NCBI RefSeq assembly: GCF_006476605.1 | Contig: NZ_ML636801.1 | Span: 62,001-126,000 of the forward strand | Direction of reading: 5' to 3' | From: Brucella gallinifaecis | GTDB lineage: Bacteria; Pseudomonadota; Alphaproteobacteria; Rhizobiales; Rhizobiaceae | Length of the DNA: 64,000 bases | In this document: piece by piece, positions 46,201 through 54,966 of the stretch | How the letters are laid out: every line of letters begins with the position of its first letter | Position numbering within the stretch: the stretch's first letter is position 1 | Translations under genes and position numbers: made by a program | Notes under the pieces: generated by a model | Databases searched by the model: none | Told to the model about the DNA's origin: nothing | What the model saw: only the letters and a program-made list of their open reading frames with translations

Positions 46201-48498
46201 TTAAACGAGCGTATGTCCCGAATCATACTGCACAACAGGCTTCGCTCTGGATGCCCGGATATCTTCTGCCGTCATTGGCTTGCCCATGAGATAGCCCTGT
46301 ACCAGATCAGCACCGGCAGCAGCACGAATAAGGGCAAGCTGCTCTTCTGTTTCCACACCTTCAACCGTAACCGCCAGCCCAAGCTCGTGAGAAAGCTGCG
46401 TAACGCCGCGCAGCAGCATAAGCGAGCGTCGGTCGGTTGTAATATCCTGCACAAAAGAACGGTCCACCTTAACTTTGGTCAAAGGCAAACTGTTGAGATA
46501 ACTGAGACTGGAATAACCTGTTCCGAAATCATCCAGTGCAATATTGATACCGGCATTTTTAAGCCGCTGCAAAACCAGCGATGTCTGGTTGCGGTCCGCG
46601 ATAATCGCGCTTTCAGTCACTTCCACCTCAAGCTGGCGGGCCGGCAATCCCGATTTCTGCAAAGCATAGGCAATATCACGTGTTATATCGCTGTTTTTCA
46701 GATCAATTGCTGAAAGATTGACAGAAACGCCAATACGGTCATCCCACGCCATACAGTCCTGACAGGCCTGCTCCAGCATGAAGCGTGTAATCTTGGAAAT
46801 GATCCCGATTTCTTCAGCCAGTGGAATAAATTCCGCAGGAGGAATCGGTCCAAGATCTGCATGTTGCCAGCGAGCAAGTGCCTCATAAGCCACCACACGC
46901 AAAGACTGGGCGCTGACAATCGGCTGGTAAACCACCTTGATTTCACGGTTTTCAATTGCAAGACGCAAATCTACCTTGAGTTTCTGGCGGCTGCGATATT
47001 TCGTATCCATGGCACTCACAAACAGTGCCCATTGCTTTCCTTCGTCACCTTTTGCTTCATATAAAGCCAGATCGGCGCGCATATGCATGCTGCCTATATC
47101 AAACTCATCAATATCTCCGGTTGCAACACCGGCGCTGATATTAATGTCAACCTCATCGCCATTCAGATCATAAATACCGCTTACAACTGAAATTATGTGA
47201 TCCATTACCGGGTTGAGTTCACCTTCACTATGAAGGTTAAAGACAAAAACGACAAATTCATCACCTCCGAAACGGGAGGTAACATAGCGCTGTGGATCAA
47301 GAGAATTAAGCCGCTCGGCAAAAAGCCTGAGCAGCATATCCCCCACATGGTGCCCCAGCGTATCATTGACATGTTTGAAATGATTAATGTCAATCACAAT
47401 CAAGGCTGCAATCGTGCCCTTGTCCTGATGCTCACGCAAGGACCGGACCATGGTTTCAAAATAATTGCGGTTCGGGAGCCCAGTCAAACCGTCAAAACGC
47501 GCCATATGCTGAATACGCGCTTCCGATTCAACCCGCTGCGTGACATCCTCGAACATTAAAACAACACCAGCATTTGAAGTCTGGTTTGCCATGCATTCTA
47601 TATAACGATTATCAGCAAGCTGAAAAATATCCCGCGATGTCTGCCCGTTCAGAAGAGCACGCATGCGGGCACTGATATTGGCAAGATCATTATGCGGAAA
47701 CAAACCTTGCCGGATACAATAGCGCAGCAGAACTTCCAGCCTGCGACCACGCAATTTTGTGTGCCCTGCAATTTTCAGCAAAGCTTTTGTTTTATGATTG
47801 ATAACAGCAATGCGTTGCTGCGCATCCAGCATAAGCAGGCCTTGCGGCATGTTGTTAAGTGCGGCATCAAAACGGCTGGCAACAACCGACAAGCGACGTT
47901 TGCCCATCACAGCAGCAAAAAGAAACTCGCGCAAACCGTTGGCCATCTGAATATTGGACAGGAAATACGGTATCAGCAACAGGCCAATAACCACATGGAA
48001 TGGTGTTCCAGCAAGAATAAGGCCGGCCAGCACTGGAATAAGTGTGCAGGCAGACATGAGCACAACGGCTTTGGCAGAGGCATAATTGCGGCCAACAATC
48101 GACACCACGGATGCAAGCAGAATTGTCAGGCTTGCAAGTTCTGCAAAGGAATCACGCAAAACATAGCTTGAAAAAAAACAGAGCATGCCAAGCGTGGTGC
48201 AAACCAGCGATGCCCCGACGAGATAGCGTGTCTCCCATTTATCAAGATCAGCATGGGTCAGGTTCCCACGCTTGGCCTGATCGAATTTATGCATATCATA
48301 GAGACGACCCAAGGCTACAATTGTAAAAAATCCGGCAAAGCCCAGAAAGCGCCAATCTGCCGTTTTTACATATATGACGACGCACGCTACGACATGAGCG
48401 AGCAAGCCGAACCATAATGTTGTGCGATTGCCATAAAGCGAACGCAAAAATGAGAGCCGCACATCGGCAGGTATCTCAGGCTGCAGGTTACGCCACAT
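46201..48498 (-). CDS. Membrane GGDEF-EAL cyclic-di-GMP enzyme
   Basis: A 765-residue protein. Residues 28-195 contain about six membrane helices, 205-325 a PAS-like sensor (ALNNMPQGLLMLDAQQRIAV), 330-495 a GGDEF domain with an intact RFGGDEF (409-415) and 510-750 an EAL domain with YEALARW (538-544) and DDFGTGYSSLSYL. Both catalytic motifs look intact; there is no RxxD inhibitory site just before GGDEF. It should make or degrade c-di-GMP at the inner membrane, controlling motility or biofilm. Single-gene transcript. The BTLCP-type protease at 17252 belongs to a family linked elsewhere to c-di-GMP, but no direct link is shown. Confidence 0.93.
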   Translation of the reverse strand: MWRNLQPEIPADVRLSFLRSLYGNRTTLWFGLLAHVVACVVIYVKTADWRFLGFAGFFTIVALGRLYDMHKFDQAKRGNLTHADLDKWETRYLVGASLVCTTLGMLCFFSSYVLRDSFAELASLTILLASVVSIVGRNYASAKAVVLMSACTLIPVLAGLILAGTPFHVVIGLLLIPYFLSNIQMANGLREFLFAAVMGKRRLSVVASRFDAALNNMPQGLLMLDAQQRIAVINHKTKALLKIAGHTKLRGRRLEVLLRYCIRQGLFPHNDLANISARMRALLNGQTSRDIFQLADNRYIECMANQTSNAGVVLMFEDVTQRVESEARIQHMARFDGLTGLPNRNYFETMVRSLREHQDKGTIAALIVIDINHFKHVNDTLGHHVGDMLLRLFAERLNSLDPQRYVTSRFGGDEFVVFVFNLHSEGELNPVMDHIISVVSGIYDLNGDEVDINISAGVATGDIDEFDIGSMHMRADLALYEAKGDEGKQWALFVSAMDTKYRSRQKLKVDLRLAIENREIKVVYQPIVSAQSLRVVAYEALARWQHADLGPIPPAEFIPLAEEIGIISKITRFMLEQACQDCMAWDDRIGVSVNLSAIDLKNSDITRDIAYALQKSGLPARQLEVEVTESAIIADRNQTSLVLQRLKNAGINIALDDFGTGYSSLSYLNSLPLTKVKVDRSFVQDITTDRRSLMLLRGVTQLSHELGLAVTVEGVETEEQLALIRAAAGADLVQGYLMGKPMTAEDIRASRAKPVVQYDSGHTLV

Positions 48499-48762
48499 CT
48501 TTTTACTTGCACCCCTTTCAGAGGGGGATATACCAACAATCCTTTAAAAATATCTTTCACGCAAACAAACGAAAGCTGTTAAATATAACAATCAAAAGAT
48601 GTATTCTTGTTTTACACAATTTAATAAATTACAGAGATACTATACAAGAATACAACTATAACGTTTTATCTCATTTTTTAGATATGGATAAACAAGATTG
48701 CATTAATCAATAAATATATGTGCAATCGGCGAGATCGCAGGATGATATCCTGGGTTGGGGAC

Positions 48763-49324
48763 TCATTTAACGCCTGCGATCACTGCTGATACGAGGGCAA
48801 TAGCTGAGAGGTAATTTATTGCCAGTCTGTAGTAACGCGTTGCCATATGCCGCTGGTTCTTGAGTCGGCAGAAAAGGCGTTCGATCACGTTACTGCATCG
48901 ATAGGCTTTGTTAGGTAGCAGTCGCTTTGTGTGGGGGGGACATGACTTCCGGTAGCGGGATGGCTATTTTGATGTCTGCGATATTGCCGGGTGCCAATCA
49001 CTTGCGCCCACGCCCCCTTTTGAGCCTTGGGCAGAGCGATGTGCCTTGATATGTGTGGAAAGTTCTTCTGGCACGGGGCCCGTTGCAGTCATTTTTTCGA
49101 AAATACGTTGTCAGATACGCCTTTTGCGACCAACGATGGTAACGATTATAGATTGTCTTTGCCGGACCATATTCGGCTAGAACTTCACTTCAGCGACAAC
49201 CACCTTCAACACATGAAGAATGCCGAAGATCACTCGTCTATCATCAACACGCCGCGCATCGGGCTGGTTTTAGCAGGTGCGGCTCAAGAGCCGACCATGC
49301 AGCTGCAGAAAGCTCAGCGCACAT
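48763..49324 (-). pseudogene. Decayed IS5-family transposase
   Basis: Reading the minus strand, the 3' end encodes SNVIERLFCRLKNQRHMATR followed by YYRLAINYLSAIALVSAVIAG, the C-terminal DDE-domain end of IS5-family (IS427-like) transposases, with stop at 48763. Further 5' the frame is broken, but AEYGPAKTIYNRYHRWSQ and a start resembling MCAELSAAAWSALEPHLLKP (49324) are the N-terminal part. Several frameshifts and an early stop make it inactive; about 560 bases remain of an element that is normally about 800-900. It lies in the gap between the GGDEF-EAL gene and the lipase-like gene. Confidence 0.8.
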
Positions 49325-49386
49325 AATCTTCTCCTTGTGTAAAACTTAATAACACAAAGAATTACTCAATTATGACAACAACTTGA

Positions 49387-50571
49387 TCAAGTCCTCATTC
49401 TAAGCCTTCCCTCTTCATCAAGAGGGGCGGCTTTGTTTTTGTATGTTGTCATCAGGTCGCGAAAGAAGAACGGACCATGCAGGAACATGCCAAAGTCGTA
49501 AAAGTTTTTCTTTTCCGCACCGCGCATATAGAGCAGGTGCATGAGGAAAAAATTGCCCTTTGAGCGTTTGTAGCGGTTTTCACTATGTATGTTCTTGAAG
49601 CGGATGTGATGGATGAGTGGTGGCGTCTTCGTCTGGATTTTCAGCGCCTTCGCCGGATCAGAGCCATAGAAGTGGATAATGTCGGTCAGAACCTGAAATT
49701 CTGACCACAGGACAGGGCTGTTATTGAGCACCACACGCACATCCTCGCGCAAGCCGCGAGCCTTGGGGTGAAGTGCTATCATCAGCAGGCAAGAGCCGAT
49801 GGCAAGCAGAGAGACCGGCTGTTTTGCAAGCAAATCAGGGCGCTCACGCTGAACGTCAGCAAGCGCTTGAATAGCGGGGACGGTCCCGAGACTATGGCCA
49901 ATGATAATCACCTCATCGGCATTGCTTTCCTCGATTTTCTTTTTCAGCGCTTCTGCAAATGCTTTGCGACGTGATTTGAGCTTGTCATTGCGATCATAGA
50001 TGCGGTCATAGGCTGCCGACCAGTCATCGAGCAGATAAGACATGAAGAATCGGTCGCCGGGCCAGCGCACAAGCAATGTTGCAATAATGGCCGCCAGGGG
50101 CAGTGACCAGACAAGATTCCAGACGGGCAAGCCTGCCAGCATTGGTGCAGCCATGATCAGGGCTGCAATTGCGATAATTACAATCGACAACAGAAATGGC
50201 CACATGAAAAATATTACAAAGCGCCAGCTTGTCAGCAAATAGCGAAACAGGGTGCCTGTGAAGACAATATTCATGAAGGCGCGAAAACCTGTCAGCATAC
50301 GCATGGGGGTCGGGCGTGCTGCATAGTCGTCAAAGATGTCGGCAGTGCCAAATTGGCAGAATTCGGTTTGCGATTGCCAGCCATTGCCCTGAGTCGTGGC
50401 GATCAGCGTGCCGCAATCATTCTGCTCGTCTTTCATCGGCGGCAATCTGGTCTTTGCGTGCCATAAACGGTCAAAGTCCTTTATTGCCTGCGCATGGCGC
50501 ACGCGGACGGCTTTAGGGTGCAGGCCTTCATAGCCTGTGAACTGAATAACGAGTCGTTTGCGGAAAGACAT
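49387..50571 (-). CDS. Membrane protein with alpha/beta-hydrolase (lipase-like) motif
   Basis: A 394-residue protein I cannot name. Two to four hydrophobic segments lie at about residues 100-185 (LTSWRFVIFFMWPFLLSIVI, AALIMAAPMLAGLPVW). A cytosolic domain follows with EVIIIGHSLGTVPAIQALAD, a lipase nucleophile elbow (GHSLG), and LLAIGSCLLMIALHPKARGL after it. The N-terminus begins like a hydrolase strand (RLVIQFTGYEGL). Acid and histidine residues could be in ITDIIHFYGSDPA and LFLHGPFF-like segments, but this is uncertain. Similar architecture appears in alphaproteobacterial hypothetical proteins. Confidence 0.7.
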   Translation of the reverse strand: MSFRKRLVIQFTGYEGLHPKAVRVRHAQAIKDFDRLWHAKTRLPPMKDEQNDCGTLIATTQGNGWQSQTEFCQFGTADIFDDYAARPTPMRMLTGFRAFMNIVFTGTLFRYLLTSWRFVIFFMWPFLLSIVIIAIAALIMAAPMLAGLPVWNLVWSLPLAAIIATLLVRWPGDRFFMSYLLDDWSAAYDRIYDRNDKLKSRRKAFAEALKKKIEESNADEVIIIGHSLGTVPAIQALADVQRERPDLLAKQPVSLLAIGSCLLMIALHPKARGLREDVRVVLNNSPVLWSEFQVLTDIIHFYGSDPAKALKIQTKTPPLIHHIRFKNIHSENRYKRSKGNFFLMHLLYMRGAEKKNFYDFGMFLHGPFFFRDLMTTYKNKAAPLDEEGRLRMRT

Positions 50572-50933
50572 AAATCTCGACAGAAGGAATCAATGGAATT
50601 GGGCGGGGCGATCAATTAGCCGGTTTGCTGCTATGATGGAGCAATAAGGCTGAATTGTGCGGAAAGTGCAGGCTCTCTAGCGCATAGGGCGCAATTTAGT
50701 CACTATAAATTGTCGTGAAGTCATTATTTATGCTCAACGCACGCCAAAGTCTTATCTTGAGGTGGACAAAAGGCAGTCTATCTGGTAATGCCACCCCCAA
50801 TTTGCAACGTTTATGTTGCGAAGCTTGGGAGCCTTTGGGCGTATAGACAGTTGACTCTATCGACTGAACATCGTTAAGAGACGCCCTTAATGCCTCAGGC
50901 TCAATCGAAATTCTAACCGATACGGGATTACAC
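50572..50933. other. Long leader region upstream of rpsU with stem-loop potential
   Basis: A 362-base gap without a gene. A compound hairpin is visible at about 50796-50829: CCCAA pairs with TTGGG and, inside, TTGCAAC pairs with GTTGCGAA around a short loop. GGGCG (about 50837) and CGCCC (50882) may form another long-range stem. It should hold the rpsU promoter and possibly a regulatory leader. Confidence 0.4.
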
Positions 50934-51164
50934 GTGCAGGTACTCGTCCGCGATAACAATGTTGATCAGGCTCTCCGCGCTCTTAAGAAAAAGATGCAGC
51001 GCGAAGGTATCTTCCGCGAAATGAAGATGCGTGGCCATTATGAAAAGCCTTCCGAAAAGCGTGCCCGTGAAAAGGCAGAAGCTGTTCGCCGTGCACGCAA
51101 GCTCGCTCGCAAGCGCGCACAGCGTGAAGGTCTTATCGGCGGCGGTCGTACAGCTGCTCGTTGA
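50934..51164 (+). CDS. rpsU: 30S ribosomal protein S21
   Basis: A 76-residue, very basic protein: [20 protein letters not shown] at the N-terminus and a Lys/Arg/Ala-rich tail ([15 protein letters not shown]) are characteristic of S21. Translation begins at GTG 50934, the only start that gives the conserved QVLVRDNN terminus. It contributes to the mRNA entry region of the 30S subunit. Followed by two tandem terminators. Confidence 0.97.
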   Translation: MQVLVRDNNVDQALRALKKKMQREGIFREMKMRGHYEKPSEKRAREKAEAVRRARKLARKRAQREGLIGGGRTAAR

Positions 51165-51176
51165 TTGACTGGAAAC

Positions 51177-51238
51177 AGGCGCTGCATGTGCGGCGCCTTT
51201 TTGCTTTCCGGCGCGGCTTATGGCTTGCGCCGGTTTTT
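51177..51238 (+). terminator. Two tandem intrinsic terminators after rpsU
   Basis: First stem AGGCGC...GCGCCT with TTTTTG (51177-51203); second stem CCGGCGC (51208-51214) with GCGCCGG (51227-51233) then TTTTTG. Both point in the rpsU direction. Confidence 0.85.
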
Positions 51239-51451
51239 GTATGTCTGAATATTTAAGCTTAATATCAGCTTGTTTCATGTCATAAGATATGATGACTTGC
51301 ATTGTCAGAAGCCTGCCACATACTGACCTTTATTGTGGTGTTGTTCTGACTGCTTGTTAGCCGGGGACAAAGTTGACGGAAGTTGATGAAAATATCCTGT
51401 GCTCCGTTCACGCAGAAAGGAACGCTGTCGTTGCCAATGTACTTCAAGGTG

Positions 51452-52288
51452 ATGCATTCGTCCGGGAATTTTGTTGTCCGTAACGCATTGATGGCTGCAA
51501 CCGCAGTTCTGGTTCTGGGCCTTGCCGGTTGTCAGAGTTCTTCTACGCATACTGCCTTGAGCACGGTTGATCGTGCGCAAGGATCGAGCGAAAATATCAG
51601 CTCGCTTACCAGCGTCATTCAGAGCAATCCACGCGATCCTGAAGCATATAATGTTCGTGGCTCCGCCTATGGCAAGGCCCGGCGTTACAAGGAGGGATTG
51701 CGTGATTTTGATCAGGCGATTGCGCTTAATCCCAATTTCTACCAGGCCTATGCAAATCGTGCGCTGATTTATCGATATATGAATGATAATGGCAAGGCTG
51801 TGCAGGATTATACGAGGGCAATCCAGATCAATCCGCAATATGATGCAGCCTATGTTGGACGCGGTAATGTATATCGTCAGGCTGGACGTCTTGATCAGGC
51901 ATTGAGCGATTACAATCAGGCTATTGCGTTGCAGACGACGGATGGTCGCGCTTATCACAATCGTGGTCTGATTTATCAGGCCAAGGGCCAGCACAAGCAG
52001 GCGATAGAGGATTTTTCAAAGGCGATCTCGCTCAATTCGACAGCACCAGAACCTTATAATGGCCGCGGTATTTCTTATGTCGCACTGGGCGATTACGATA
52101 ACGCATTTGATGATTTCAACACGGCAATCACGCTTGATGGCAACATTGCTGAAAGCTGGGCCAATCAGGCACTGGTATACGAACAGCGCGGTGACAAGGC
52201 CAAAGCTGCAAATTCCTACACACGTGCGATACAGCTTGATCCGGGCTATCAGCCAGCAAAATCAGGCCTTGCCCGTACGCGCAGCTGA
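51452..52288 (+). CDS. TPR-repeat lipoprotein
   Basis: A lipoprotein of about 278 residues: VLVLGLAGC is a lipobox with the acylated Cys, followed by a Ser/Thr linker and about six tetratricopeptide repeats, each resembling AYNVRGSAYGKARRYKEGLR...FDQAIALNPN. TPR lipoproteins of this type (NlpI-like) scaffold envelope protein complexes. The start is uncertain: ATG 51452 gives the shortest n-region; ATG 51437 and 51386 (with GGAAG upstream) are alternatives. Single gene, conserved-looking in Brucellaceae. Confidence 0.85.
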   Translation: MHSSGNFVVRNALMAATAVLVLGLAGCQSSSTHTALSTVDRAQGSSENISSLTSVIQSNPRDPEAYNVRGSAYGKARRYKEGLRDFDQAIALNPNFYQAYANRALIYRYMNDNGKAVQDYTRAIQINPQYDAAYVGRGNVYRQAGRLDQALSDYNQAIALQTTDGRAYHNRGLIYQAKGQHKQAIEDFSKAISLNSTAPEPYNGRGISYVALGDYDNAFDDFNTAITLDGNIAESWANQALVYEQRGDKAKAANSYTRAIQLDPGYQPAKSGLARTRS

Positions 52289-52376
52289 GAATCGTGGGTG
52301 ATATGTAACAAAGTGGCGCTCGCTTGAGTTGTAGTCGCCACTTTCCTTTCCATTCAGCTGGCATATAATAGTTTGT

Positions 52377-52787
52377 ATGTCGCTTTTCGATCATATCGGC
52401 TTTGCAAGCAAAGATATTCGCCGCAGCCTTTCTTTTTATGAAAGCTGCATGCCCAGGCTTGGTCTTTCCGTTGTTGCCCATTCGGACAGTGGTTTCTTTG
52501 TGAGTGGTGGCGAAAGGGCGCCGGTGCCTTTTCTATGGATTCATAAGGGGCAGAATAAGGGTGCTGATGCGCCTGATAGCAAGCCGGGTAATCATCTACA
52601 TCTGATGTTCAATACGAGCAGCCGTGAGGCTGTTGATGCTTTTTTTCATGCGGCGGTTCAAAGTGGTGGAGCTGAGAGCAGCCCACCTGCCCATCAGGGA
52701 CCGGAAGAGATGGGTTATTATGCGGCCATTGTCTATGACCCTGATGGAAATACGCTGGAAGCGGGTTTTCGTGAGAGGAAGCGTTAG
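52377..52787 (+). CDS. VOC-family (glyoxalase/dioxygenase fold) protein
   Basis: A 136-residue vicinal-oxygen-chelate protein. LFDHIGFASKDIRRSLSFYE opens the first beta-alpha-beta unit with the metal-ligand His5, and HLHLMFNTSSREAVDAFFHA with YYAAIVYDPDGNTLEAGF forms the second, with the Glu ligand near the C-terminus. Members bind divalent metal and act on thiol conjugates, antibiotics or aromatic compounds; the substrate is unknown. It starts 89 bases after the TPR gene. Confidence 0.88.
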   Translation: MSLFDHIGFASKDIRRSLSFYESCMPRLGLSVVAHSDSGFFVSGGERAPVPFLWIHKGQNKGADAPDSKPGNHLHLMFNTSSREAVDAFFHAAVQSGGAESSPPAHQGPEEMGYYAAIVYDPDGNTLEAGFRERKR

Positions 52788-52852
52788 TACTGAGGTCAAT
52801 TTTTGACAGTTAAAGTCTTGCCCCTAAGTGATACGAATATCAGATCTACTAC

Positions 52853-53062
52853 ATTAGCGTGTGACGCTAGCCCAGATAGCCTTGAGGTGGTGCATCTAAA
52901 GTATATTATGCTTTATCATATTCAGATGACACGCTAGCTCCCTTTATTTGAAGCATAATCTTATCGATCCTCGTTTTGCTCCGATAGGACTTATGCTCTA
53001 ATCTTTTGTTTTCATGCATGTTTTTGTCTCAAGCCGGTTCCTGCTTTCAGGAGATGTTTTAG
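52853..53062. repeat. Degenerate two-hairpin repeats upstream of the GT90 gene (type A copy 2 and type C fragment)
   Basis: TAGCGTGT (52855-52862) pairs with ACACGCTA (52930-52937), followed by the type A second stem GAAGCATAATCTTATCGATC...GGACTTATGCTC (to about 53003). Directly after, 53008-53062 (CGGTTCCTGCTTTC, GGAGATG and TTTTA at its end) matches the second half of the repeat at 54134-54242. The rest of the 388-base gap (52788-53175) holds no gene. Confidence 0.7.
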
Positions 53063-53175
53063 GGGGCGGAACTGCGTTGGCGGTTGTGTCCCTTCCGGGG
53101 GCTGTGTCTTGACTTACCTGTTGCTGACACTTATCAAGCTTTAATTATCCTCACTAATGACGAACGGATTTTCTG

Positions 53176-54135
53176 ATGCGGCCTTTGCGCAAGGTTGGGT
53201 ATTATATATCAAATTTCGCCGTGGATAATTTCTCTACATATATATACAGTGAACGTTTCTATTCTCTTATAGATTCATATCCCATTGATGAAATTATCAG
53301 ATCTTTTGACAGACTAAATTATTATAATAAGTTAAGTCATGAATTTTCATTAAGTAATTGTAGGGAGATTGGTAATATAGAAAAAAATAGTAGTATGTAT
53401 TACTACGATTTGAAAGAGTATGCGCGGTTCTTTCCAAAGAAGTCCAAAATCTCCTATGTTTTTGGTGATATTACAGAAATTCCAGCTACGCCATCTATTG
53501 TGAAGAGCAGGCCGATCAACGGTGACAACTCAAACTCCGTTATCCTGAATCTCGATAAATTCCGGCATTATTATACTGTGAAGGACAGGCGCGATTTTCG
53601 TACCAAGCTTCCTAAAGCCGTATGGCGGGGCAGAAATAACAACAGCAAGAGGCTGAAGCTCGTCGAAAGCTTCCATGATCATCCATTGTGTGATGTCGGT
53701 CTCGTACATGAAAATCTTCTAAAAGAATACACTAAACCTTGGTTATCGCTAAAACAGCAGCTTCAGTATCGATATATTATATCAGTGGAAGGAAGAGATG
53801 TTGCGACAAATCTGAAATGGATTATGTCCAGCAAATCCTTGTGCATGATGCCAAAATGTATCTACGAGACGTGGTTTATGGAAGGCCGATTGATACCCGG
53901 ATTTCATTTCGTTCTGCTGAATGATGATTTTTCAGATTTGCCAGAAAAAATTGAATATTATAATAAGTATCCGTTGGCGGCGGAAGAAATAATCAATAAT
54001 GCGAATGATTATTGCACTGATTTTTTTGATAAGGATAAAGAGAAGCTAGTATCTCTTCTCGTATTGATGAAGTATTTCTACCTCAGTGGACAAATTGATT
54101 TGCCAGATCGTTTGAAAGATTTACGCTGGTGTTAG
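53176..54135 (+). CDS. GT90/CAP10-type glycosyltransferase (probable surface polysaccharide enzyme)
   Basis: A 319-residue cytosolic protein. KAVWRGRNNNSKRLKLVESF, QLQYRYIISVEGRDVATNLKW, ASSK-like MSSKSLCMMPKCIYETWFME and HFVLLNDDFSDLPEKIEYYN follow the order of motifs in GT90/CAP10 enzymes, which transfer xylose, mannose or other sugars to capsule or LPS. The gene is much richer in A and T than its neighbours, especially in the first 250 bases, and uses Tyr, Asn and Lys heavily, suggesting acquisition from another source. It is alone, bounded on both sides by intergenic repeats; the stop codon is the first part of the downstream repeat. Confidence 0.82.
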   Translation: MRPLRKVGYYISNFAVDNFSTYIYSERFYSLIDSYPIDEIIRSFDRLNYYNKLSHEFSLSNCREIGNIEKNSSMYYYDLKEYARFFPKKSKISYVFGDITEIPATPSIVKSRPINGDNSNSVILNLDKFRHYYTVKDRRDFRTKLPKAVWRGRNNNSKRLKLVESFHDHPLCDVGLVHENLLKEYTKPWLSLKQQLQYRYIISVEGRDVATNLKWIMSSKSLCMMPKCIYETWFMEGRLIPGFHFVLLNDDFSDLPEKIEYYNKYPLAAEEIINNANDYCTDFFDKDKEKLVSLLVLMKYFYLSGQIDLPDRLKDLRWC

Positions 54136-54242
54136 AGCACTGATCTGATTGAATTAGATCAGTGCTATAAGTCTTTTTGTTTGTTTTTACGTATGTCTTT
54201 ATCCCGAAACCGGTTCCTGCTTTCGGGAGATATGCTTTAACG
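54134..54242. repeat. Composite two-hairpin intergenic repeat, type C
   Basis: The first stem AGCACTGATCTGATT/AATTAGATCAGTGCT (15-bp arms, one mismatch) starts at the stop codon of the GT90 gene. The second part has CCCGAAA and TTTCGGG around CCGGTTCCTGC. A fragment of the same second part lies upstream of the GT90 gene at 53008-53062, giving a direct repeat about 1.2 kb apart. Confidence 0.85.
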
Positions 54243-54300
54243 TTCATAGGTGTTCATGCCGAGAAACTGTTCCTCGATATGGGTGTAATGAATGCCGGTC

Positions 54301-54966
54301 TCAGACTCTCAGATTGCGCTTGTCAAGGCGGTTGACCAAACGATCACCGATCCATTGGATTCCGCACACCATGATGATCAGAATGATCACCACAGCAATC
54401 ATGATCTGTGTTTCAAAACGTTGATAGCCATATCGAATGGCCAGATCGCCCAAGCCGCCAGCGCCAATGGCGCCAGCCATTGCTGATGCGCCAATAAGCG
54501 TGATTATGGTTACGGTAAAGCCTGCGATAATGCCGGGGAGGGCTTCTGGCACCAGCACTTCACGCACGATTGTCCAGCGGTTTGCGCCCATCGAGCGGGC
54601 CGCTTCAACAAGGCCGTTATCCACTTCACGCAGCGAGACTTCAGCAATACGCGCATAATAGGGAATTGCAGCAATCGACAATGGCACGATGGATGCCCAT
54701 GTGCCAATTGATGTGCCGACGATAAAGCGGGTCACTGGAATGAGTGCGACCAGCAAAATGATGAAAGGAACCGAACGGAACCCGTTGATGATAGCACCGA
54801 GGATGGTGTTAACGGTCAAATTCTGTGCGAGGCCACCGCGCTCGGTCAGAATCATGATGAGTGCCAGCGGCAGACCGACGACGAGCGAAATCAGGCTCGA
54901 AAAGCCGGTCATGATGATTGTTTCCCAGAAGGAGCGCCAGAGAAGATCAAGCATTGCTTGAGACAT
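54301..54966 (-). CDS. metI: Methionine ABC transporter permease MetI
   Basis: A 221-residue permease with about five membrane helices. The cytoplasmic coupling motif is EAARSMGANRWTIVREVLVPEALPGI (in parts: EAARSMGANRW, VLVPEALPGI). Start ATG 54966 (MSQAMLDLLWRSFWETI) overlaps the metN end by 20 bases, which couples the two; the longer frame runs through metN and is rejected. Part of metQ-metN-metI for D/L-methionine import. Confidence 0.94.
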   Translation of the reverse strand: MSQAMLDLLWRSFWETIIMTGFSSLISLVVGLPLALIMILTERGGLAQNLTVNTILGAIINGFRSVPFIILLVALIPVTRFIVGTSIGTWASIVPLSIAAIPYYARIAEVSLREVDNGLVEAARSMGANRWTIVREVLVPEALPGIIAGFTVTIITLIGASAMAGAIGAGGLGDLAIRYGYQRFETQIMIAVVIILIIMVCGIQWIGDRLVNRLDKRNLRV

